A DNA stretch of 64,000 bases from Caenorhabditis elegans (taxonomy: Eukaryota > Nematoda > Chromadorea > Rhabditida > Rhabditidae): assembly GCF_000002985.6 (NCBI RefSeq), contig NC_003282.8, positions 1,240,001 through 1,304,000 on the forward strand. The letters run 5' to 3'. The notes beneath the pieces are model-generated. The model made no database searches and was not told the DNA's origin. It worked only from the letters and a program-made list of their open reading frames with translations. A program made the translations under genes and the position numbers. This document shows, one piece after another, positions 55,601 to 64,000 of the stretch (position 1 is the stretch's first letter; the number at the start of each line of letters is the position of its first letter).

Positions 55601-55726
55601 TGTTTTCAGGTGAAGCCAAAAATGGTGTTGACAGTGTTTGCATGTCTAATGGCTCGTGACTATCTTCCCGATATGAAGCAAGGAGCAGCTTCTGCTCCAA
55701 TTGTTCCGATGATTAATGGAAATTAG
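49629..55726 (+). CDS. plst-1: Plastin/fimbrin, C-terminal 387 residues (5' exons not found)
   Basis: Exons 49629-50017, 51441-51565, 52539-52695, 54353-54729 and 55610-55726 are GT/AG joined and in frame. The product matches plastin, an actin-bundling protein of the cortex with two tandem actin-binding domains, each of two calponin-homology (CH) domains. Exon 1 here starts within the linker to CH2 ([41 protein letters not shown]). The next exons give CH3 ([48 protein letters not shown]), and the rest CH4 ([59 protein letters not shown]). The C-terminus has about 18 more residues than mammalian plastins. Acceptor phase shows an upstream coding exon must exist; EF-hands, CH1 and part of CH2 were not recognised upstream. 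The introns are long and repeat-filled. Confidence 0.92.
51782..52070 (+). repeat. Intronic segment duplicated downstream of plst-1
   Basis: About 290 bases (GAAAAATTGCAAAAGTTGAG to CCCGCATTTTTACCGAGAAA) recur nearly unchanged at 56156-56448. Here it lies in plst-1 intron 2; the other copy is past the stop codon. A long open frame across it is without support. Confidence 0.85.
53673..53719 (+). repeat. 47-base copy of a plst-1 exon end
   Basis: The bases match 52650-52696 exactly: the last 46 bases of the third recognised exon plus the first base of its donor, followed by GTAGAG instead of GTTGAT. It codes [15 protein letters not shown] in the right frame but has no good acceptor. It follows duplicated intron blocks (52697-52840 with 53098-53235), so it belongs to an intronic tandem duplication. 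Confidence 0.85.
55016..55482. repeat. 36-bp minisatellite in the last plst-1 intron
   Basis: About 13 units of TTGCCGGAAATTTTTATTTT followed by CTGACAAATTGCCGAT, measuring 36 bases from 55141 to 55177. Variants alternate GACAAATTGCC, GGCAGATTGCC and GGCAAATTGGC. The minus strand reads as a 12-residue repeat ([12 protein letters not shown]). The same repeat is in an intron of the neighbouring DDX46-type gene. Confidence 0.92.
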
Positions 55727-56155
55727 TTCTGCAAAAATTTCGAATTTCTTGAATTTCCCGCCGAAAAAAAATCGCGGAAATACAAATTTTCCTCCATATA
55801 TATATCTCTATTTTCCCGTTTTTCCATCTTTTTTCTCACAAAAATTGCGTCCCGTAAGCTTTAAATGTGATATATTCAATTTCTCCCCACTCATTGCCAC
55901 GTGGCAAATCACTTTTTTCCAATTTTTTTTCACTTTAATTGCTCATTTGCTCCTCCGTTTGTTACTGATTTTTTTCTATTGCATTTAACCCCTCCCGTAT
56001 TTTTTTCGTGTATTTCTACTAATTTTCGCCTTTTTTCTCGGATTTTTGGTGGAAAATTGGCGGTTTTTTTTGAATATTTTTTACCCGAAAAATCGAGTTT
56101 CTAGCCTAAATTTGGAAAAAATTGAGTTTTTCAAATTTTTGGACCCTTTTTACGC

Positions 56156-56448
56156 TGAAAAATTGCAAAAGTTGAGTTTTTCGAGGTATTTTAGCTCAAA
56201 ACGGATTTATCTAAATTTTTTACTGAAATTTCGCGAAATTTTGACTTTTTTGAAGATTTTTCACATTTTTGGTGAAAAATCTGCAAATTTTTCGATTTTT
56301 GCTCTTAAAATTTCAGTTTTTGAGTTTTCCAAGAATTTCAGCCAAAAAACGGATTTTTTCGGTTTTTCTGAAATTTCTCTGGAAAATCAAAATTTCTTTC
56401 AAGACCTTTCTGTAATTTTTCAGCCCGCATTTTTACCGAGAAATCGGC
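56156..56448 (+). repeat. Second copy of the plst-1 intron 2 segment
   Basis: It matches 51782-52070 over about 290 bases with a few substitutions and small insertions (TTTCAAGACCTTTC). The copies are in the same orientation, 4.4 kb apart. Confidence 0.85.
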
Positions 56449-56875
56449 AATTTTTCCGATATTTCAAATCGAAATTTGAATAATTATCGGATTTTTTTAC
56501 TCCAAAAATCTAATTCGGATTTTGGTAGAAATTTCGAAAAAATCCCAAAAAAAATATTTTTTAAAAAAATCCCGAAAACTCGCCGCTTTTTCTCCCAAAA
56601 TCCGAAATCTAACACTCTGTGAACAACTCGTCAAAAATTCAAAATTATCTCTTCTAATCTCTCTTATCTCACTCTTCTCATTTTTCCAGTTATTTGACCA
56701 ATTTCCCCATTGCTGCTGAGCTTCTTCAATCCGAGCCGGCACCCCCCAACAAATTCACTGTGAATTCCCGACCGGTTGTTCGAAGCTTTTCCCAACCTTC
56801 CTGTTATCCATATTATTATTATTATTCAGATGAATTTTCCAAAAATTTTAATAGTTTTTCGGCTTTTGCGCTGCC

Positions 56876-56881
56876 AATAAA
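56876..56881 (+). terminator. Candidate poly(A) signal
   Basis: AATAAA lies 1.15 kb after the plst-1 stop, downstream of a possible acceptor at about 56690. It could serve a long or alternative plst-1 3' end; use is not demonstrated. Confidence 0.35.
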
Positions 56882-57399
56882 ATTTCAAAAAAAAATTAAT
56901 TAGGACAAAATTGAAAATTTTCGGGTTTTTTGACAAAAAATCAAAAAAAAAAAAATGAAGCGTCTCAAAAAGCTAGAATTAGGATTAAAAATTCCAAAAT
57001 GTTTGAAATCGAAATTTCTAATTTTGGAAGGAAAACTATCTATAGTTATAATCAAAGTTCAAAATTTAACATTAAATTTTTTTTCTGAGTTTTTAGTCGA
57101 ATTTCTGGAAATTTTGTACAAAAAGATAATATTTTTGGATAAAATTCAAAAAATTGAGTTTTTCGGCTTTTACGATGATGATAGAACCTATTTTTAAAAT
57201 ATTAGGAAAAAATTGAAAAAACATCAAATCTATCGCTTTTTTTCAACAAAAAGTACAAAAAAAAATGAAAATTTTTCTGAAGTTCTGAAATTTTCATGAG
57301 AACAATCTTGTTAAAAAACGTTAAATTGAGAAAACAAAAAAATCAAAAAATAAATTAATGCACATAGATAGTAGATTCCACGTGGATTTCCTCAATTCT

Positions 57400-60300
57400 T
57401 TACACCTTGTATCTCGCCTGAGTTCCTCCGCGTTGAAGTTGAGCGGTCTGAAAAAAAAATATGAAAAAATTAGATAAATTCGAAAATATTTTTCAGTTAA
57501 AAATTTCAATCTTCCAAAAAAAAACATTATCGCTGAAAATTCTAGAATTGCATCATCTATTTTTTGAATTTTGAGCAGTCCTTACCAATTGCCTGAAAGC
57601 CTCCTTCATAATTCGTATGATCTCCTCTTTTGCCGCCTTCAAATTTCGTTCACTTCTCGCTTCGAGCAACAAATGAAGTCGGCGCTCTCCGTTTTTGGGC
57701 TCTTTTCCGGGCGGTACGTGAACTCCACGGACTGAAATTCCGACTTCGGCGAGCTCTGCCACGTGGCCCACTGACTCTCGGGAGCAAATTTTGTAACGAA
57801 CTTGTTGCGGGAAATCATTGATATCCCATTCCTCTTCGAAATATTCCCACGCTTCTTCTTGCTGTTGAGTTGGAGCTGCTTCTCCTGAAAAAAATGGAAA
57901 AAAATTAGAGATTTTTAGAATTTTCAGCCTAAAATTTCTCTAATTCGGATTTTTCCCCCCAAAAAATCCTGATTTTCAGCCAAATTTCAGCGGAAATAGC
58001 AATTTTTAGGGTAAAAAATTGAAAAAATCTCGAATTTTCAGCAAAAATGCGAGTTTTCAATTTTTTTTCAACGAGAATTGATTTTGGCCGGAATTGCAGT
58101 GCTAAATCCGATTTTTCAGCATTTTTAACCCAAAAATTGAAAATTTGGGCATAGCTTCCGCATCTCCAGTGACAAATGTGCTCTATTGCACCGAATTGTT
58201 GGTTGGAATACGGTATTTATTGCATATTTCAGCCGAGAATACCACTATTCAAACCATCAATTCGGATAGAGAAACACACAAGTCACAGAAATTTGAAATT
58301 CGCAAGTAGATTTTCAATCAAAAAACTACTCATTTTGCACAGAAAAAATTAATTTTCAAATGTTCAAAAAATTTATTGGAATTTTGAGCATTAAATTCGA
58401 ATTCCTCGCCATTTTCTTAGTCTAAACCCAAAATTTCAGCTCAAAATTCAGAAATATGGTGAAATTCGGTGTTTGCGTATTTTTGAGGCTACAGTAACCC
58501 TCGATATTTTTTAAAATTCAGCTAGAAACCGCGAAATCTAAGAAAAAAGGGCGTGAAATCTTCCGATTTTCGTTCAAATGTGAGCAATTTTTGAACAATT
58601 TTTCTAGTTTCAAAATTTTCAGAAATTCTGGAAATTTAGAAAACGATTTCGACGGTTTTAGAGTCAAAAAATATGATTTTTGTTAAATTTTGATGGAAAA
58701 TGCTCCAGTTTTCATAGTTTTCACATTTTCTGCACAATTTCGAGGAATTCGCAAGTTTTAGGTCTGAATTTCTGCGGGTTTTTTCATAAAAAAGAAGGAA
58801 ATTTTATAAATTTTTTTCTGAAAATCAATTTACCATACAAAAAAATTTATATCGAATTTCGCAAATTTTACGCAAAAACTTGAAAACAAAAATTCCGACA
58901 CCACCATTTTGTTGGCTTGGCCCCGAATTTCGCAAATTTTCCATTTTTCTCAAAAGTTTTCTCAACAAAAAAAAATCCCCCCACCTCCCAAATAATTGAG
59001 CTTCTCGTTGAGCCGATTCGCTTTCTCCTTTGCAAGCATCGCAGCACTCATTTGAGCCGGAGCAACTTCTGCTCCACGGAGCACTGCCTCTGCAGTCAAC
59101 TGAGCAGCCGTCTTCTCCACAGGTTGAACAACTTGTGATGCTCCTTTAAGCCGAGTACTCAACTCCTCGGCCTTCAGCTTCGCCTGATCTGCACGTTTTC
59201 CGGCTTCTCTGTCGTTTTTCGCGTTTCCTGATGAGCTGCTGGGCTTCTCGGATTGCGGTTTTCCATGGACTACACGTCGTTTCGTCTTGATCATACTGCT
59301 CAGTTGCTCCTCAAGGTCATCGTCATCGTCTCCGCCGGCTTCCATTCCGTGAACCTGGAAATTTGAAAAAAATTAAGTTTTTAGCCTAAAAATGAAAATT
59401 TGGGCATAGCTTCCGCATCCCCGGTGACAAATGTGCTCTATTGCACCGAATTGTTGGTTGGAATACGGTATTTATTGCATATTTCAGCCGAGAATACCAC
59501 TATTCAAACCATCAATTCGGATAGAGAAACACACAAGTCACAGACAATATACAGGGAAATTTAGTTCAGTTACCGAGTTGCCGTACCAAAATTTTTAGCA
59601 TTTCTCGGCAACTGGATTGGAAAAAACAAGAAAATGTCAGAAAAACATCAAGATTTTGAGAAAAACTAACAGAATCCAAGAAAATTTAAAGTTTTTAACA
59701 AAAAATAAAGTGAATGATTGTTTTACACAAATTATTGAAAATGAAGTACCTTGTTCAAAATTTGAAATTTCATAGTTTTTTTCAAAATTTTTGGGAAAAT
59801 CTGTACTTTCGGTTAAAAAAAATGCATTTTCCGGAAAGTTTTTTTCCTAGTTTTCATAATTTCTAATAAACAATCTGAGTTTACCAGTTGTTCATTAATT
59901 TTCCTTTTTCTGGCAAATTGCCGGTTTGCTGATTTGCCGGAATTTTTTTGGAAAAATTACCGATTTGTCGGAAATTTTTATTTTCTGACAAATTGCCGGT
60001 TTGCCGGAAATATTTATTTCCTGGCAAATTGCCGATTTGCCGGAAATTTTTATTTTCTGACAAATTGCCGGTTTGCCGGAAATTTTTATTTTCTGACAAA
60101 TTGCCCATTTGCCGGAATGCTTTTTTCGGCAAATTGCCGATTTGACTAAAATTTTTATTTTCTGACAAATTGCCGATTTGCCGGAAATTTTTATTATCTA
60201 GCAAATTGCCCATTTGCCGGAAATTGTCAGTTCAGGCAATTTGCCGATCTGCTGATTTGCCGGAAATTTTTTGGGAAAATTGCCGACTTGACTAAAATGT

Positions 60301-63300
60301 TTATTTTCTGACAAATTGCCGATTTGCCGGACTCTTTCAATTCCGGAAATTTGCCGATTTGCCTAAAAAAAATTGTCGGCAATTTGTCGGTATTGATTTA
60401 ATTTTCCAGAAAAATAGCTGAAATTTCTCGATTTCTGCAAAAATTATCTCGGAAATGCGGCAAAATTTCCAAAAAAAGTGCGGGCATTTCCAACAACTAT
60501 ACCGGGATTTTGAGAAAATTCACAAAATTTCCGTCAATTCTCTGAAAATCCTTACCAATCTGGTCATCCTCTTCTTATTGGCATCAGCTTCAGCTTCACC
60601 CTCATCATACTTATAACCGGATCCTTCGAAACCTTTTCCACCCAATTTAACTTCTTTTCCCTCTGCAGCCATCTCACTTTTGAACCGTTCGAACATTGCC
60701 TTCAAATCAGCCGGCGGCTTACATCCAGCTGTCTCAAAAGCCCGGCAAATCTCTCCGGCCATCTTTTCTTGGTCTGAAATATAAAAAATACGAATTTTTG
60801 GGTTTTTTTTTGGCTAAAAAGACAAGGTTTTCGCAAGAATTTTCATGTTTTCAATCGTAAAATTGAAAATTTGGGCATAGCTTCCGCATCTCCAGTGACA
60901 AATGTGCTCTATTGCACAAATTGTCGGTTGGAATACGGTATTTATTGAATATTTCAGCCGAGAATACCACTATTCAAACCATCAATTCGGATAGAGAAAC
61001 ACACAAGTCACAGAAATTTGAAATTCGCAAGTAGATTTTCAATTAAAAACTACTCATTTTGAACAGAAAAAATTAATTTTCAAAACAGGGGTGTGCGGCA
61101 AGTGGAAAAAATTGCCGAGCTCGGCAAATCGGCAATTGCTGGTTTTTCAAAATTTGCCGAGCTCGGCAAATTCGGCAAATTCGGCAAATTTGCCGTGCTT
61201 AACAAACTTGGAAAAATTTGATATTTTTATGTTTTTTGGAGCACCAAAACTACTGAATTCTTAACACACATCTGGTTTCTGAATAAGTTCCGCGTAGTAT
61301 TTCTGTTTAAGCATCAAAATAGCTCAATTTTGTGTCATTTTACTAAATTTTTGGCTAAAAAATCAATAGTTTTAGTCAAAATTGTACTGTCAAATTTTTG
61401 ACGTGTGCGGCAAATTTCGAAATTTGCCGAGCTCGGCAAATTCGGCAAATCTACTTTTCTGAAAATTGCCGAGCACGGCAAATCGGCAATTGCTGGTTTT
61501 TTTAAATTTGCCGAATTCGGCAAATCGGCAAATTTGCCGAGCTCGGCAAGTCGGCAATTTTCGGCAAATCGGCAAATTTGCCGCACACCCCTGTTTCAAA
61601 TGTTCAAAAAAATTGTATTGAAATTTTGAGCATTAAAATCGAATTCCTCGCCATTTTCTTAGTCTTAGGAACCCAAATTTTCAGCTCAAAATTCAGAAAT
61701 CGCGCGAAATTCGGTGTTTGCGTATTTTTGGGCCTAGAGTAATCCTCGATATATCAAATGTGAACAATTTTTGAACGATTTTGAGGAGAAATGAAAATTT
61801 TTGCAACTCGTTTCAAATTCAGAGCGATTTCAAAAGTTTCAGAGCCAAAAAACCTGAATTTTTCACGATTTCCGCTTAAGAAACCGGAATTTTGTTCTGA
61901 AAATCTGATTTCTCCTGATGATTTTTTCCCTTACGTTCAGGAAGTACAAAAGTGTATGCATAACCCTTTCGTCCCGCCCGTCCAGTTCTTCCAACTCGAT
62001 GTACATAGTCTTCATAGTGATTTGGACAGTCGTAATTGACAACGAGAATCAGATTTTTCACGTCAAGACCTCGAGCTGCAACTGATGTTGCTACCTGCAA
62101 AAAATTCAAAAATATAGAAAAAAAATCGAATTTTTTTGACGAATTTTTGGTTGATTTTGTTCAAAAATTAACCAAAAACTCAAAATTTTCGGCCAAATTT
62201 CGATTTAGTTCAGATTTTGCGGAAAAAACGACAAAAATTTCGTTTTTTTAATCGAATCTCGAAAGAAATTTAAAAAATTCGAATTTTTAAAGCTAATTTT
62301 GTCGTCTCAAAAACCTTTAAAACCTTTAACTGTTCACCTAAAATTGAAAATTTTCGCCAAAATTTGAAAAATTAAAAAAAAAAAGTAATTTTGTGCTAAT
62401 TTTTAGCAAAACAATGCTGAGAATTGGATTTTTTCAAGCTAATTTTGAATTTTTGAAAAATTTAGTTCAAATTTTCGGGCTTTAAGCTGAAAATTACTAA
62501 AATAACCTTTATTTTTAAACGAAAATTTCAATTTAAAAAAATTTTATTTTTTAAAGATTAAAAAAAAACACTTTTTTTCAAAAAAAAATCTAGAAAATTA
62601 CGAATTTTCAGCAATTTTTGAGTTAAAATCAAACATTTCATGTGCGAATTTGCTCAAAATCAACATTTCCATCACTTTTTAAGCCAAAAATCGCGCGTTT
62701 TCATCGATTTTTCGATTTTTCAAGTGCAAAACACTCCAAAAAATCCGATTTTCACATGTTTTTCCACCAATTTTTCCACGATTAAAAAGGATTAAAGGAC
62801 GATCCGTTCTTCAAGTGATCTGCACTGCGGATCAGGGATTCAGGTACATTGCCTGGTGGCGCTTCCACTGGTCTATAATTTAAGCCACGTCCTAGCCGGG
62901 GGGACTGTGGCCGATAATTCAGTCGTGGATTGCTCTACTTCCCAATAGAGACTGGGTGAACCTAGGGGTGAGGCCGGACTTGAACTCGTGACCTCCAGAC
63001 TGCTAGCGGCCACCACTACCGACTGAGCTATCTGCAAAAATGAGCTTTAAGAAAACTACTCACCAAAACCTTAATAACACCAGTTTTAAAGTCAGCAATC
63101 GATGAATCTCGATCATGTTGATCAATTCCTCCATGTAATGGAGCAACTGAATTATATCCAGTTCTCATGAGTTGATCTACAATATCATCAGCTTTTTCCT
63201 GTTTATCTACAAATACAATCGAGCTTCCCTCCTCGTAGTACATTCCCAACAGTTCCAGCAATTTCAAAAACTTCTGATGCTCTGCACAAATTACTGCATT

Positions 63301-63530
63301 CTGAGTGATGTCACTACATACGACAGATTTTCCACCGACCTGAAAAATTAGGGAAAAATTAGATTAAAAATCGTTTGAAACGGCATTTTAAGGCGAAAAC
63401 AGTGACTTACCAAAATCTCAACAGGTTTATCCAGAACTTTTCGTGCCAGAGCCTCCATGTGTCGGGGAAACGTGGCAGAGAAGAGTACAGTCTGCTTGTC
63501 GGGACGGATATTGTTCACCACTTTCATGAT
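57400..63530 (-). CDS. ddx-46: DEAD-box RNA helicase of the DDX46/PRP5 type, C-terminal part (continues beyond the window)
   Basis: Minus-strand exons are 63530-63411, 63339-63064, 62094-61935, 60773-60556, 59354-58985, 57884-57586 and 57447-57400; all join in frame. The helicase core shows motif III (LFSATFP), the RecA2 region ([26 protein letters not shown]), motif V ([11 protein letters not shown]) and motif VI ([13 protein letters not shown]). The tail has [16 protein letters not shown], an acidic DDDDD patch, [11 protein letters not shown] and [20 protein letters not shown], and ends GGTQARYKV, as in DDX46 (PPGKEPKEGER and GRYKV). PRP5/DDX46 acts in the U2 snRNP step of spliceosome assembly in the nucleus. 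Motifs Q, I and II lie on exons outside the window to the right. It converges on plst-1. Its introns carry a minisatellite, a threefold repeat and a SINE candidate. The symbol follows orthology. Confidence 0.92.
58136..58515 (+). repeat. Intronic repeat of the DDX46-like gene, copy 1 (uninterrupted)
   Basis: It starts AATTTGGGCATAGCTTCCGC, continues CTCTATTGCACCGAATTGTT, TCAAACCATCAATTCGGATA and GAGAAACACACAAGTCACAG, and extends to CGGTGTTTGCGTATTTTTGA and a CAGTAACCCTCGATA segment. Copy 3 matches it over its whole length except for an insertion. This copy shows the empty target site at 58350-58365. Confidence 0.85.
59391..59544 (+). repeat. Intronic repeat of the DDX46-like gene, copy 2 (short)
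   Basis: This copy matches the first 150 bases of copy 1, ending after GAGAAACACACAAGTCACAG. It lies at the exon-proximal end of a different intron, as the other copies do. Confidence 0.85.
59900..60370. repeat. 36-bp minisatellite in a DDX46-like gene intron
   Basis: The same TTGCCGGAAATTTTTATTTT, CTGACAAATTGCCG unit as at 55016-55482, about a dozen units with more variants (AATGCTTTTTTCGGC, TTTGACTAAAATTTTTATTT). The minus-strand translation ([12 protein letters not shown]) again reflects the 36-base period rather than a protein. Confidence 0.9.
60861..61760 (+). repeat. Intronic repeat of the DDX46-like gene, copy 3 (interrupted)
   Basis: The left part, 60861-61084, and right part, 61595-61760, together match copy 1 at 58136-58515. 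They are separated by a 510-base palindromic element. The right part continues GAATTCCTCGCCATTTTCTT and GGTGTTTGCGTATTTTTGGG. Confidence 0.85.
61085..61594 (+). mobile_element. Palindromic element (TTTGCCGAGCTCGGCAAA type), complete copy with target duplication
   Basis: The ends ACAGGGGTGTGCGGC and GCCGCACACCCCTGT are perfect inverses. TTCAAA flanks both sides (61079-61084 and 61595-61600), whereas the homologous empty site in copy 1 of the host repeat has it once. The interior has many GCCGAGCTCGGC palindromes and the core shared with 712-1075 and 22503-22870. There is no transposase. It fits a non-autonomous DNA transposon of 510 bases. Confidence 0.85.
62780..63033 (-). mobile_element. tRNA-derived SINE-like sequence
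   Basis: Reading the minus strand from 63033, AGATAGCTCAGTCGGTAGTG carries a perfect A box (TAGCTCAGTCG). AGTTCAAGTCC at 62986-62976 matches the B box GGTTCGANTCC in 9 of 11 positions. The boxes start 44 bases apart, as in tRNAs. A further roughly 200 bases of non-tRNA sequence follow (CACCCAGTCTCTATTGGGAA, GGCAATGTACCTGAATCCCT). The tRNA-like part lacks a clean acceptor stem, so it is a SINE or tRNA pseudogene rather than a working tRNA. The 5' end lies 30 bases from a coding exon. The right limit of the body is uncertain. Confidence 0.7.
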
Positions 63531-64000
63531 CTGCAAAAAATTGATCTATTTCAGCGAATTCTGTGTGCTTTCAAGTTTACACTGCTGTGGTTTTTCTGTG
63601 TTTTTTTCGGACAAAATTTTTTTTTTCAAAAATAAAAGTTGTGAGATAAAATTAAATTTTTTACATTTTTTTTTGGATAAATTCGATTTTTTGTGATAGC
63701 TCTGATGCGTAAATAAAGATATAAAAAACGCTAAACCGAAAAAAAAACAAGAAAAAACCGCCAATTTTGGTTAAATTTATCGCTTTTGTTGCGCTTTGGT
63801 CTTTAAAAAAATCCGTTAAAAATTTAGCGAACAACGGTAAAACTTCGGGAAATAGAGTCTGAGCTTTTTCGACCCAAAATCACCTAAAACTACCAAATTT
63901 CGTAGTGAGACACTTTGAAAATTTCTCGAAGAAAAGTTATGGCGATCAAAAATTTTCGAAAAAGTACTTCATTGGACGTTTTAGGTGACAGAAAAACTGG
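63531..64000 (-). other. Intron of the DDX46-like gene running off the window
   Basis: The sequence lies 5' of the motif III exon on the minus strand and is AT-rich without an exon. The end (GCGATCAAAAATTTTCGAAA, AAAGTACTTCATTGGACG) has the look of a dispersed repeat, but no second copy is in the window. Confidence 0.55.

Larger units (their letters stand above)
55727..57399. other. Convergent 3' region between plst-1 and the DDX46-like gene
   Basis: This holds the plst-1 3' flank, the duplicated block 56156-56448 and a possible extra 3' exon: after TTTTTCCAG at about 56690 the sequence is less AT-rich and reaches AATAAA at 56876-56881. That segment could be an alternative plst-1 terminal exon or UTR. 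No other gene was recognised. Confidence 0.5.

Noticed and set aside
55009-55613. Open frames of 100-190 codons on both strands (NLPENKNFRQ and [10 protein letters not shown] repeats)
   Set aside because: They come from the 36-base minisatellite in a plastin intron, not from coding selection.
62976-63033. A functional tRNA gene on the minus strand
   Set aside because: A and B boxes are present, but a paired acceptor stem and normal anticodon arm are not evident, and a long SINE-like body follows.
1-64000. CRISPR arrays, bacterial operons, ribosome binding sites, rRNA genes
   Set aside because: The window is a eukaryotic intron-containing sequence; tandem repeats seen are minisatellites without spacer structure and no rRNA was recognised.

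Overview
The window looks like nematode chromosomal DNA, most likely Caenorhabditis elegans. The genes have short introns with TTTTCAG acceptors, the non-coding DNA is very AT-rich, and there is an apparently intact Tc3 transposon coding the expected 329-residue transposase. Many small palindromic repeats are present. The plastin and DDX46/PRP5-type genes near the right end agree with my recollection of C. elegans chromosome IV, but I could not check this by search.

The left half (about 1.3-34.3 kb) is a fast-evolving cluster of secreted proteins. Six long paralogues share one nine-exon plan: signal peptide, C-type lectin domain, a von Willebrand A-like domain without a metal site, and a CUB-like domain. 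Three are on the minus strand (4301-6872, 9245-11340, 13137-15684) and three on the plus strand (16969-19344, 21326-24543, 26876-34289). Two orphan CUB-like halves (11858-12387, 25150-25848), a decayed lectin exon (about 12925-13005), a displaced gene fragment (20252-20510) and a broken duplicate exon (about 18187-18411) record repeated partial duplication. The first long paralogue has an in-frame TAG. Two further secreted genes with PAN-like and galectin-like domains (1332-3079 minus, 7296-9032 plus) are paralogues of each other. GATA-type sites just upstream of several starts suggest intestinal expression, as is usual for such lectins, but this is inference.

Repeats fill the introns. The sixth lectin gene carries a 3.8 kb intron holding a foldback repeat into which Tc3 inserted at a TA, a second palindrome, and a 17-C homopolymer.

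The right half holds conserved genes. A small N-myristoylation-type gene at 35934-36903 matches TUSC2/FUS1. After 2.5 kb without recognised genes comes a 2.9 kb hierarchical satellite (39437-42340), then about 7 kb with no coding exon I could recognise, including a 710 bp palindrome (48631-49340). The C-terminal 387 residues of a plastin/fimbrin gene (49629-55726, plus strand) follow; its N-terminal exons were not found. A convergent minus-strand gene (57400-63530, continuing past the window) codes the C-terminal part of a DEAD-box spliceosomal helicase of the DDX46/PRP5 type. Introns of these two neighbours share the same 36 bp minisatellite. The helicase introns also hold three copies of another repeat, one interrupted by a 510 bp palindromic element with a target duplication, and a tRNA-like SINE candidate.

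All exon joins were deduced by eye from paralogue alignment, GT/AG sites and frame counting; no alignment or search was run.
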